From positions 182,052,977-182,116,976 of the forward strand of contig NC_081411.1 of the NCBI RefSeq assembly GCF_030272615.1: 64,000 bases of DNA, given 5' to 3'. Of the stretch, positions 35,600 through 46,385 are shown in pieces (position 1 is the first letter of the stretch; each line of letters starts with the position of its first letter). The notes beneath the pieces are model-generated. The model ran no database searches. It saw only the letters and a program-made list of their open reading frames with translations, and was not told where the DNA came from. Both the position numbers and the translations under genes were made by a program. This stretch comes from Cryptomeria japonica (taxonomy: Eukaryota > Streptophyta > Pinopsida > Cupressales > Cupressaceae).

Positions 35600-36144
35600 A
35601 TCCTATGGGGTCATATGTGGTCGTAAGGGGTTGGACGTGATGTGATCCTATGTGGTCATAGGGGGTATGTTGTATACAATTTAGATGTTTTAAATAGTTT
35701 CATTTTTGTTGTAATTTTTTGGTTTTGATTTTCATTTTCATTTTTGTTTTGATCTTGTAAATTAAATGTTTTGGTTTTGATTTTTTTTTGGGTTTTGGTT
35801 TCATTTCAAGGTTTTCAACATTTTTATTAAATTTATTCATTTAAAAAAAATCCTAATCTAATCAATTCATAAAAAAAATTCAAACTAAATTTAACTAATT
35901 TTTAAACTAAAAACATACTTTTCTAATGAAAAAAAAATTGCTAAGGTAAAAAAACATTTTTTCTAACAAAATAAATAAATTTAAAACTAAAAATCATTTA
36001 CAAATTTTTTTTTTTAAACTAAAAATCTAATTTTTTAACTAAATAATTAATCTAAATATGAATTATTAAATAAAAATGGGTATTGGGTGTACCTGGAACA
36101 CTTGCAGGTGGGTTGCTGGCAATTTCTGGGAGGGCTCCACTCCT
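35600..36144. other. A/T-rich interval without recognised gene
   Basis: The first 50 bp continue the GTGGTCATAGGGGG motif family. From 35,690 the sequence is T-rich then A-rich low complexity. No coding sequence seen. Confidence 0.45.
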
Positions 36145-36365
36145 TGAATCAGGATCCCATATGGCAAAAATGAACCCCATTTTGTTTTAAAAAAATAATT
36201 ATATATTCGAAATGGGATCCCCTATTGAAATGAAACGGTATCCCATTTCATTTCAACACGGGATCCTGTTTCATTTTTAACATGAGATCTCACTTTGTGT
36301 TCTAGGCTCGGGATCCCAGGGCCCACAAGATCCCGCTTGTTTTTAGGCTCGGGATCCTGATTCAT
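36145..36365. repeat. right subterminal GGGATCCC-type repeats
   Basis: About eight imperfect copies of GGGATCCCAT or its inverse, e.g. near 36,150, 36,205, 36,237, 36,261, 36,283, 36,310, 36,330 and 36,347. They match the cluster at 25,541-25,675 and lie within 300 bp of the right TIR. Confidence 0.7.
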
Positions 36366-36421
36366 CTCCTATTATTTCCGCCTGATTTCCACTTTTTAAC
36401 TAAGTCCAAAAATCCCACATT

Positions 36422-36442
36422 AAGTGGACACAACTTCTTGCA
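36422..36442 (-). repeat. right terminal inverted repeat of DNA transposon
   Basis: AAGTGGACACAACTTCTTGC plus A, the exact inverse of 24,688-24,708. The following CTT (36,443-36,445) repeats the CTT at 24,686-24,688. Confidence 0.9.
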
Positions 36443-36445
36443 CTT

Positions 36446-38905
36446 ACCCAACCTTTTGAACAATTTGCACTCTGTCGGCCAAGGAGAGAATGTGAGTCTA
36501 CCATTTTAGATGTTTCCTTTCAATTTTAGGGTATATCCAGTGCTACATATCTTGAGTAGAAGGGTTAATAGCAAAGGGAATACCAAGATACCTTACAATA
36601 GAGTTCAGACTGCCCATTGCTAGCCTTTACATGGGATCCAATTTGGAGGAGTCTTAGACCACCCAAGCACTATAGATTTGTGAGGAGCTATCATAGCACC
36701 AGAGGCCAGACAAAAAAATTATAATCTATCCATGGCATTATCAAATTTTTCCTCATTCAAGGTCAAGAAGAAAGCAGTATCATTAGCAAATTGGGCATTA
36801 ATAAGATCATCAACATTAGGGAGAGTAATACCTTTGATAGAGGGCCCAAGTTCAGGAGCCCTTCGAATATAATAAAGAGCATAAACAACAATGATAAACA
36901 AGGCCAGGGAAATGGGGTACCCTTTCTTAATAGACCTCCTTGGAGGGATAGATTCAGATAGTTCACCATTAACCTCAACAACTGTGGATGAGTCCTTAAA
37001 AATAATATCTATCCATCTACAAAAATAGGAAGGAAAACCAAAAGCTTGTAGCATTCTTCTAACGAAAGGCCACTCAATTCTATCATATGCTTTCTCAGAT
37101 TCCAAAAGGACCATTGCAACATTGTGTTTATCAACTTTATCCCAATGCATTGCCTCCCAACTAGTAACCAAAATTTTCAGAATATACCTACCTTTACTGA
37201 ATCCAGTTTGTGTGGTAGATATGAAATTATCCAGCAGCCTAGCAATTTTCCTTGCTAATACTTTTGCAATAATTTTGTATGAAATATTCAATAAGGTGAT
37301 AGGTCTCCAGTTTTTAACTAGAGTCTTATCCCCACCTTTAGGTAACAACTTGATGACACCTTTATTAATATTTTCTCCAAGGGAACCCTGAATAAAACAA
37401 ATAGTTCCAAGCTTATCCATTCCAAGTGCTTCTTATAAATTTCAGCAAGTAACCCATCTATCCCTGGGGACTTACCATTGGCTAATGAAGTAATAGCACT
37501 TTTAATCTCCTCTAGAGAGATCTTATGACTCAGAGCCTTAGCTTCCTCACAGGAGATTTTCTTAGGAATTAACAATAAGCACTTCTCGAGGGCCTCCTGA
37601 TTTATATCATCATGTTCAGAAGAGAAGAGACAACTATAAAAACTGAAGAAAGCCTACTCGATGGCTATTGGATCATTAGTAATTAAATTGTTGACTTGAA
37701 TGTGTTCAATAAATTCCCTCTTATTCTTTGCTCTGATAAGATTGAAGAAATAATTGGTTCCCTTATCACCACCTTTAATCCAATTCATTCTAGCTCTAAC
37801 CTTCTTCCCTTTGATCTTGAAGTGTTGCAATTTCCTTAGGAGGTTCTTGACCAAGGATAATTCTCCCTCAAGTATCAGGTCATTCCCCTTACTCTGAAGT
37901 TCCTTTTCAACCTCATTGAGCCTAGATTGAAGAAAAGACTCTTCTTTAGACCTGTCCATAGCATATTTCTTACCAATGATCTTAAACATTTTCCTCCAAG
38001 AAGCAGTAAGAGCCTCCTACTGTTCCCTAGGTCAAAGGTCAGGGGAACATAGTTTGGTCAATTGGGAGACCATCTTAATAGCCTCCCTAATATCCTCATC
38101 ATTAAGCAAGGATACATTAAGTTTGAAGCCATTATCGCTTTTATACCTAATCACAGAGGAAAGATCAAGGTCCGCATTAACAATGACAGAGATAGTATAG
38201 TGGTCCAAGATTATAGCAGGAGAGACACATGTAGGGGCCTGCCCCCCTTGAGAGAGGAAAGAAAAGAAAGAGGCATATTCATAACATCTATCCAGTATAC
38301 AATACATTCTATATTTACCACTTTGATTATTGCACCATATGAACCAGATACCAGAAAAGGAACCTTTTTTCTTTTCCATAGGATCTACCAAATTAAATTT
38401 CCTTCTGAATTTAGCCTAGAAAAAATGTTCATTACCCTTAGAATAGTGTTTATTGCCACCTCTTTTGTCCTCACCATGTTATATCATGCTAAAATCACCC
38501 ACAAAGTTCCAATGGGTATTTGGCAAACCGATTGTTAACCAGTCCCAAAGTCTAGCTTTGTCTTTGTAGTCATTGGCAGGGTAAATGTTGCAAATACCAA
38601 AAACACATTCCTTCTCTTTAAAGGTGACCCACAAGGCTCTTTGGCAAGAGGAGACATTGTTAGCAATGATCTTATCTTCCCACTTAGGGCCAACCATAAT
38701 GACACTACCACCTTTACCCCTATCATGATTGGAGTGGAATCCCATGGCCTAAGCCCACAAGAATTTCAACATAGTATATGCATGAAACCCTACCACTTTA
38801 ATCTCTTGGAGGCATATAATATATTCATCCTTGATGCTATTACACCATTTTTTGACCACATATTTTCTATCAGACATCTCTAGGCCCTTAACATTCTAGC
38901 TATGT
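36446..38905 (-). pseudogene. LINE copy 2 ORF2: APE endonuclease and reverse transcriptase
   Basis: The endonuclease opens near 38,905 as S-stop-NVKGL, where the stop replaces the Trp of WNVKGL. It continues through CLQEIK, NWNFVGDFSMI (usual GDFN) and LDHYTIS (the DH motif). A linker (about 37,990-37,650) contains NWIKGGDKGTNYFF. RT blocks follow: SLANGKSPGIDGL, LLPKGGDKTLVKNWRPITLL, TGFSKGRYI, ESEKAYDRI and AQFANDTAFF. Both catalytic Asp sites look altered: LDFEKAYD-type to LESEKAYD, and FADD to FAND. The last readable block before the transposon is SLADRVQIVQKVG. It would normally nick target DNA and copy LINE RNA at the nick. Confidence 0.85.
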
Positions 38906-38924
38906 ATGTGCATCATCATAAGAA

Positions 38925-40560
38925 CTATTTGGTGGAGGGCTTTTTATTCTTGTACAGTCTATTAAAGCACTCAGGCACCTCATTGGCTTTTTTACTATTA
39001 TCATTCGAAAGAGATTGTCTATCAGATGTTTTTCTTTTCTTTCTAATTTTCATACTAACCACCTCTATAAAGTGATTAACATTACTGATAGCCAAACCAT
39101 CCGCACCAAAGGGCACAATTTGTTTATCAAAGGAACCATCCACCATGGAATTCATGATACCAAGTAAGGAGTTACTCAACCTCAACTTGGATGGGACTTT
39201 GTGTGACATTTCTTAATAAATCAGCCTTCTCCTTAATACTTACAAGAGCAAGTTGTTGAGCATTCAACTTGGGTTGGGGAGAGGAGTTCAAAACCTTCAC
39301 TTGATCAGAATTAGAAGGATTAGCCTGTATTGGGTGACACTCGACAAAGACATTGGGGGCATCATTCAAGTGAGGGGCTTGGACTACCTCATATTCATCC
39401 TCAAACAGAGGATTGTATATACTAACAAATTTATTGTCATTGCTATCATGAATTAGGCACTCTAGACCAGAATTGACCTTCTCCTTGACATTATCAAATG
39501 GGATATCCACTAGTAAAGAAATGCCTTCTTTCGAAGAGGAAATAGATTTTTGCATTTTACTATTATCACTTCTCAAATTGTTTTTATCATGAATATTAAA
39601 ATTAGCATTGTGAGAGTTTTTCAGAGAAGGGAAATCCTTTCTCATATGCCCATTAACTTTGTAGAAGAAAAAGGCCTCCAAATAACCCAACAGGGACAAT
39701 TCCCAAGAAAATATTTCTCCTTCAAAATTTAGAGAGATAATATTGGGAAACACAATCTTGGGCTCAAGAGAAACAAGGGCCTGAGCATTCAAATGAGGGA
39801 GGGTGGCTCTCGAATCCTTGACTTGCAGAATCTAGCCCAATGACTTCAAAACCTGATGAATGAATGGCCAAAATTGGGGCTGGAGGTTCTCAATTTCAAC
39901 TCAATTAGGGGAGGAGCGAGCAATAACCTGCCCTATATTTCCTTTGGGAGACCGAGAAAATTCCCTAAATAGAGAGCGCTCAACATTCCAAAAGTTCTTC
40001 TTCAAAACCCTATCTTGCATGTTGTGTGATTTCAAAAAAATTACAAATAAACTCTTCTAAATCATTCTGCAGAAATAAACATGAATACCTAATTTCTTGC
40101 CCCAAACATTAGCAATCCAATCATCAAAAAACTTCCACGAAGGCCAAGATTCTCTATCCATATAAACAAAACAATTTGGAATATTTCTTAAGCTCGACTG
40201 CTCAGCCCTAATGGCTTTAGCCATATCTTCATTTGGCGACAAGCAAATGGTCTTCAACCCGAGAGGATGATACTTACCATTTCCTCTCCCTTTGGGGTCG
40301 TCGACTGCACATAAATCCCTAGGTCTGAGTCTATCTCCATCGGTTGCAGTCCCTCCCAAAGCGGTCTCTGTGTCCATGTGCTTGAGCCTACAGAAAGATC
40401 CATTGAAACTTGCAGAAGGCAGGAAAATCATGGTCGATTGCTTGCCTTTTTGAGAAATAACAGCCTCATCATCCAAGCCCCCACTATTATTAATGATGGC
40501 CTCATCATCATTCTTTCAAGTGGGATTACCATTACTGAGACTACCCATCCATTTTCGCAT
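38925..40560 (-). pseudogene. LINE copy 2 ORF1
   Basis: The start is taken at the ATG at 40,560 (MRKWMGSLSNGNPT), in frame with the longer frame from 40,476 across one stop. The first domain (40,476-40,057) ends KFFDDWIANVWGKKLGIHVY, resembling the N-terminal domain of plant LINE ORF1. At about 39,640 KVNGHMRKDFPS is the remnant of a CCHC knuckle whose second Cys reads Phe. A long acidic/Ser-rich tail follows. A shifted frame (39,209-38,925) gives a basic segment rich in KIRKKRK. ORF1 proteins bind element RNA. It ends about 20 bp before ORF2. Confidence 0.7.
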
Positions 40561-40870
40561 GAGTGACCTCAAGGAAGGGGAACAAATGTAACCTAAGCCT
40601 AGGGGCAATCTGCCAAGAGACAAACAAACATGCAAAGGGAAAAAAATAAAAGAAACAAGGAATCAAATAAACAAAAGCATGAAGCATCCACAAGAAAGTC
40701 ATTCAAACACTAGGGCATTATGGGGAAAACTTAACTCGCACAACAGGATGATGCAAGACACCAAGAGGAACTCATGAGAATCAACAAACCGGTTTGAAAT
40801 CCAAGGAAGGTGAAAAGATAGCCTTCCTCGATCCGTAATAGTTGCAGAGTGCCTAGTTCTCAGATGTGTC

Positions 40871-41414
40871 ATATGAACCAATAATTAAATAATAGAACAT
40901 TGATAATAATAGAGAATTTAGAGAAATGACTCAAATAATACTTAAGGCTTCTTTTTGGCACATAGAGGATTAGTTACAGGCCAGACAAGGAAGCACTCCA
41001 AGAGGACATGGTTCCTACATAGAACCCCACATGCCTTCACAACATGAAATAAACATTGGCTAGGACACTCCCAGGTGTACTTTGTATCCCGAGTTGGCCA
41101 CACATGTATGCCCCTTCTCCAATGCCCAATATCGAACCACCAAACGTTAACTATCCCCTCTCTTGTGGTCTGTTCAATTTATCCTTATCTTGTATTATTC
41201 TCTACGTACTTCATTGTTCTGTGTATCATATTCATAACTCCCTCTTTCCAATTCACATAAATGAGTTATATAAGCCTTAAGAGTTGGTCGTTCAAACCAT
41301 CACACCCTTTTATAGGTTTTAAATTATCATTTTGTAAATATGATTATTTCTTTATTTTCTATTTAAATACTTTTCCTTAATGTATTTTTACATTGGGGAA
41401 AAGTTCCCATAAGA
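40871..41414 (-). repeat. 5' LTR of LARD-like element, outer segment
   Basis: Aligns with 17,625-18,161 of the intact LTR. It begins with the right copy of the LINE 2 target duplication (40,871-40,886). On the minus strand it holds a TATA-like CTTATATAAC near 41,262-41,271. The outer end reads TCTTATGGG, so the LTR's initial TG has become TC. Confidence 0.8.
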
Positions 41415-43840
41415 AATTCTCAAACTGGACTTTGATAAGGCTTATGATCGAATAACATTGCCATTCATCCTTAAAATGCTTTAGTGGTTGGGATTTGGAC
41501 CCAATTTTCATGTCCATCTTCGAATGTTGTTCATGGATGCTAATGCAAGAGTGGCCATCAATGAAATTCTCTCTCCACAATTCCCTCTCCAAAAGTCCAT
41601 CCACTAAAGCTATCCTTTAGCACCATTCCTTTATGTTCTCACAATTAATTCTCTTGAATACCTCTTGCATCATGCCTAATCAAATAATATCATCCATGGA
41701 ATTTATCTTCCAAGCAATACGACTACTCTTAACTCCCACTTTGCAGATGACAACATGATCTTCATTCAGAATACTTTGATGATGATCTTCATTCAAAATA
41801 CTGCTATGATGTTACCAATTTAGTGGCTATCCTTGATTTCTTTTGTGTTGTTTTAGGCTTACAACTTGCCATGGACAAAACTGTATTTTGGATGACACAC
41901 CCTAGTCCTCACCCACCTTTGATTTAAAAAGAATGGAAGGAGATCAAACATGGAACCATTAGTAGATACCTTGACATCTCTTTTAGAGTTGGAGTCTCAT
42001 TGAAAGATATGTGGAGATTGTTTTTAAGTAAGTTCAAATCAAAACTACTATCTTGGACAAATAGTTTTTTGTCTATGGCTAGGAGAATACAAGTGGCCAA
42101 TAGAATTCTTTTGGCTAGCAATGTGTATATTTCTTCTTGTTGGCTGCCTTCCAAAACTTGTTACAATCAATTAACACAACTCATCTGATGCTTTATTTGG
42201 TCTAAGTGGGAAAATAAAGAAGGGATGCTAGCCACCTCTTGGTCTCATTGTATTCTCCCAAAAGAGAAGGGCGGACTTAGCATCATTGACCCTTACACAC
42301 AAGGAGTTTGTCTTTGAGTAAAATGGATTCGAAGAGTTTTGGAGGGTAACACACCTTGCAAACTCTTATTTTGGTTTCGTATTCAGTCAACTATAATTGG
42401 TAAATCTTGGAATTTTGTTCAATGGAGTGACAAGATCCTTTTAGCCCCATACTTTAAACTACATGGATCAGTCCCTCTCAACTGCATATGGAAAGCTTGG
42501 CAAGTGGTTTCCCATAAGATGTGCTGGTTTGATTAATCATTCAGCCATGGTCTCAGCTTTGCAACGTCTTCAATTTGGTACAATTGTCTAATCCAAGAAA
42601 ATAACAGCCCACTTGCTTTGATTCCAAGATTTAAAGGTAGAAGTATGTTTATGAAAGGCATTCAAACATTCAATGATCTATGGGACCGCAATTGTTTTTC
42701 ATGGAAATCATGGCAGCAGCTCAAACTATGTTTCAGCTTAAATTATAGACATAAGGTTGCAGTGATGGAAGTTTAGAAGATTGTACCTCCCAATATTTCT
42801 ATTCTTGTTTCTTTTAATAGTCACCATTGTTTTCTCAAAGATTGTAGGTGGCCAAATGGTTGCAGCCTTATATCCTTCCCTCTTAGAATTCTCTATAAGC
42901 ATCTTGTCTCTAGCTTGCCTATTTCTCATAAACTTAACACTATTTGAAGATGCAAATTTAAAAGAACCAAATGGAACAAACTCAGCCTCCTAATTTGGAA
43001 ATCCAAAGCTGACTGCTTAGAAGCTTCTGCATGCAAAACTCCATATTGGACCTCATCTTAAGTTCCTCAAACTGCCCCCTTTTGTCCTTTCTGTGGTAAG
43101 AATGAATCATTTAAACGTTGCTTTTGGTTTTGCCACCATGGGAATGGGATTTTCACTTCCCTACCTGCCCTTTTTCACTTCCCTTGGTCTTGGAAAGGTG
43201 CTCTTCTAAGATCCTCATGTGTCCACAATGTGATATCCAACTCTTGTTGTCTAACTATAATAAAATATATCTGAAAATTTAGATGCTTCGCAGCCTTATC
43301 GCACTCCTTTACTCCACACTCCTTTACTCCATTGGAAATTGAAATTCAGACCATCTATTTCAACCTTGCAACTCAAATGATGCTTATAGCTGCCTCCTTA
43401 GAAGATTAAGTTAATAATGAAGCTACCATGATACAAGTAGAAGATCTTCTAACTCAGCTCAAGCACAAGGTTTCACTCAAGAAGGATTTTGAAAACTATG
43501 TGCAGTCAGATCCATCCAATGCTTGATGTATTAGTTAGGGAGGGTGTTTGCCTCGTCATTATCAGCTTCAACAATTTCATTTGGGTGGTGTTTAGCTTCC
43601 TATGCTGGAATCAGTTTTCTTTGGCCCATTGTGGGCTGCTACAACAGTTTCTATGTAACTGCTACTACTGATTGTTACAGTTGTTCTACGTTGGTGCCTT
43701 AACTGCCTTTATTCTTTTGTCTCAGTTGTCTCATTGTATTTGCTACAGCTGAGTTTCTGTAGCTGATTATGTACATTTAATCTTCTTATGTAATTATTAT
43801 TTTCTTCCAATAAAAAAAATATATCATAAAAAATAAAAAC
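41415..43840 (+). pseudogene. LINE copy 1 ORF2, RT to 3' end
   Basis: Starts ILKLDFDKAYDRITLPFILK, the RT block with the first catalytic Asp. QFPLQKSIH..YPLAPFLY and FADDNMIF follow near 41,595 and 41,740, so both RT catalytic motifs survive, unlike LINE copy 2. Downstream RIQVANRILLASNVYISSCW and LPKEKGGLSIIDPYTQG match the post-RT region. The last 600 bp is the 3' tail, with AATAAAA at 43,810 and an A-rich end near 43,840. Stops and frameshifts are frequent. A 5-bp AATTC at its left edge pairs with AATTT at 17,417. Confidence 0.75.
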
Positions 43841-46026
43841 TATAATTTAAAATTGAAAAAATTTACGATCTGTCAAATTGAAGGCCTCCCTCGTACCTTA
43901 CGCGCATTCTTCAAACAATTGACAGTGGACAGCGATCCTTACAAATGTAACACACTATACAAATTGTTACGTCTTTTTCGCCATTACTTTTGCTTTCTGG
44001 TTTTGTCTCTACCAGAGCCTCTATTCAAGAGGAAAAATGGCCCACCACCATTCTTTAAACTTTAAATACATGTCCTTACCCTTTGGAATAACGATTAGAT
44101 TCCAAGCACTGAGTGGCCTGTAACGATGATGGACAACAAAGAAATCCTGCGGTCTCCCGTGAATGGTAGTTGTTACATCTTTATTATATTTTATTATTGT
44201 GGAAGAGAAACAGTTGTATGCCATTTTTCAAAGATGATGTTGCCCTTTGAAGTCGACAGCTTCGAAAAATCTCTATAGACAGTTGTCTGCCACGACCAGT
44301 TGAGAGGACGTCCTGCCAAATTGTTTGTAAGATTTCTACCCTTTGCTGAGCGCTGGCCTGGTGTCACCTGCAAGAGTATGGGCAATAGAATAACTTAAAC
44401 GTACCTTTTTTTTAATAATAAAATGAGATTCAGTTTTACCCCTAACTTTTGGTTGATTTTTTCAATTTTATTTAAAATCTTCATAAATGCATATCTCTTC
44501 AGCTGACAATAAAGTAAAGATTTAATTCTGTGAGTAAAAATGTTTGGCTATGTTCTAAATTCTATTCATAATTTAAAGTCAAGATTCAACTCTATCAATA
44601 GTAATGTTTGGTTATTTTTCAACGATACTAATAATAGTTATAAATTTATGTCCCTTCAACAGGCAAAAAAATAGAGATTCATCTCTATCAATAATAATAT
44701 TTGGTTATGTTTTTCAACACTAATAATAATTCTTATAAAGTGTATACGCTTTAGTTAATTATAACAATTAAATCAAACTTTTAAATCAATACAATGAAAA
44801 ATAAACAAATAAATCAGATTGGTTAAAGTTTGTTGTTAAACAATGGTAGAAATTACTATCACACAAATCTAACTTATTTATCTATTTAGTCGTGTAATTA
44901 TAACGACAAGGAAAAAAATTCATTTTTTATTATTGACTTTCATTTAATGTGTGAGCTTTCTTGAAAATTCTAGACCATCACTCTATCAGCATCTAAGTTT
45001 ATTTGGTTCTTCTGTGTATCACCTTTAGCACAAATAAATTCCCTTTTTCTCCTGAATGCTTGGGTTCCACATTTTCCTTAATTTTTTAATTGGGTTCTTA
45101 TTTTAAAACTATTAATGTTATTGTCAGATTTAATCCTTACGTTAGACAAGGTTGTTGGGGATGCTAGTATAAATCATGACAACTATGTTAGGATAGGTGA
45201 CATTAACTTTGCATTCCTATGTCATTCATTCACTTTTGATAATTTTAAAAGGAGTTGGTTGTCGAAGCTTGAAAGGTGCAAGATTATCTGTTGTCTGATT
45301 CGTAGGGTCATTAGGGAGTTATTGAGCGTCTAAAAATTGAAAGATTTGAGTGGCTATGGGTTAGACACCCATGTTAGAGTCATATAGATTATATTATTTT
45401 ATTATCATGTCTATTACTTTTCTACAATCCTAGGTATGAATTTTTGCAAGTGGTTTTCTGCCTCTTACTTTGGTATACCATAGTGTATTTCCCTCTCACA
45501 AGTATCTATAAGTTGGAGCCATAAGATGGTAGTGTTATATTTAGTCCTTATGGGTAATAGGGTGCTTCTAAGTATTGAAGAGAGGATAGTAGCGAAGTGT
45601 ATTAATATAAATCTCTTTCTAAAGATTAATAATGTACTTGCCCTCTTACTTAGGTGGATTTTTTTCTCAAAAGGGCTTCTCTACATAAATTTGGCATGAA
45701 TATTGAATATGTAATCACTTAAACTCACGTTGGTAATGTTATTTCTAGATTGGAATACTATAACACCTCTCGTGTCTATGTTCTTATGCTTGTTGTTTTA
45801 GGATTTGATCCATATATCGGTACTTGTATATGATTATTCAAGATTGTGCTTACCACAATTCTTTTGTAGTGGCAACTATGTGGTGCACATTATGAGATAG
45901 TATTATTATAGTTTTCATATTATGTTGTTATCTTAGTTGATTATGCTCATGTATCATTGTTTCACTATTTTCATATTTATGATGTTTGACCTCACTTGAA
46001 ATTATGTGTTTCAATTATTATATATA
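43841..46026. other. unassigned interval
   Basis: About 2.2 kb with no recognised transposon protein. Two minus-strand frames (44,385-44,194 and 44,224-44,021) have balanced composition and higher G+C (e.g. TTIHGRPQDFFVVHHRYRPL) but match nothing I know and lack convincing splice borders. The rest is A/T-rich. Confidence 0.4.
44510..44760 (+). repeat. three-copy degenerate repeat
   Basis: The segment GATTCAACTCTATCAATAGT..AATGTTTGGTTAT..TTTTCAAC recurs about three times (about 44,517, 44,583 and 44,674), with TAATAATA and TATAA elements between. Spacing is uneven, about 65-90 bp. Confidence 0.6.
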
Positions 46027-46031
46027 TGCAC

Positions 46032-46385
46032 TGTTGGTATTTTGGATATGTTGATATGGTTTTGTCATTGATGTCAACATCTGTCATCACTTGTCAACAC
46101 TTATCAGCACTTGGAGATCTTTGGTTATGTTCACCGGCAAGTCAGAAACTTATGCACAGTCATTGGTATTTGGTTCACCGACATATTATATTATTCACCG
46201 ACACTTGAAATGACTTGGAGACTACTTGGTTATTTCGAAGACATTATTTTATCACTTGGTTTTGGTGATTTGGTTATTTGTTTATTTGGGTTTACATATT
46301 TGTTGTTACCAACAAATAGGTCCAGGTTATGCACCGACAGGCATATCTATTCGAGATCAACATGACACGTTATTGAGAAAGGATT
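46032..46385 (+). repeat. truncated 5' LTR of copia element 1
   Basis: Aligns with 49,507-49,850 of the 3' LTR, with an extra CACCGACATATTATATTATT-type segment near 46,180. Similarity fades around 46,365-46,385, where pol-coding sequence begins. Confidence 0.8.

Larger units (their letters stand above)
24688..36442. mobile_element. 11.75-kb DNA transposon with 21-bp TIRs and two genes
   Basis: Inserted in LINE copy 2 ORF2. Its ends are perfect 21-bp inverted repeats beginning TGCAAGAAGTTGTGTCC. Flanks read ..GCT|TGCAAG at left and CTTGCA|CTT at right, giving a CT or, counting the shared T, CTT target duplication. Deleting the element and one copy restores the LINE frame QKVGKRLVLSS apart from one base. 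Inside: subterminal GGGATCCC repeats, a plus-strand transposase-like gene, a minus-strand proline-rich gene, opposed TTAAGG arrays and large hairpins. The short target duplication and subterminal repeats resemble CACTA/EnSpm elements, but the termini lack CACTA and the transposase is not the TnpD type, so I leave the superfamily open. Confidence 0.8.
22823..40870 (-). mobile_element. LINE copy 2 (non-LTR retrotransposon), near full length, split by DNA transposon
   Basis: Minus-strand LINE with ORF1 (38,925-40,560), ORF2 endonuclease and RT (36,446-38,905) and ORF2 C-terminal part (22,823-24,685). The flanks ATATGCACCAATAATT (22,807-22,822) and ATATGAACCAATAATT (40,871-40,886) form a 16-bp target duplication, 15 of 16 matching. 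The two flanks together rebuild the LTR they interrupt. The 3' end at 22,823 shows only a short T-run on the plus strand, i.e. a poor poly(A). With the inserted transposon removed the LINE is about 6.3 kb, a normal full length for plant L1-type elements. Confidence 0.85.
17422..41414 (-). mobile_element. large non-coding LTR retrotransposon (LARD-like), split by nested LINE
   Basis: Two direct copies of one terminal repeat bound this element. Left copy 17,422-18,161; right copy in two pieces, 22,585-22,822 and 40,871-41,414, split by LINE copy 2. Orientation is minus: a PBS-like TGGTATTAGAGCC (complementary to plant initiator tRNA-Met with one change) lies two bases inside the right LTR at 22,582-22,570, and a purine tract abuts the left LTR at 18,173-18,162. 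Flanks AATTT (17,417-17,421) and AATTC (41,415-41,419) are a candidate 5-bp target duplication with one change. Without the nested LINE the element is about 5.9 kb with 4.4 kb of internal DNA and no gag or pol, which fits a non-autonomous LARD. Confidence 0.75.
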
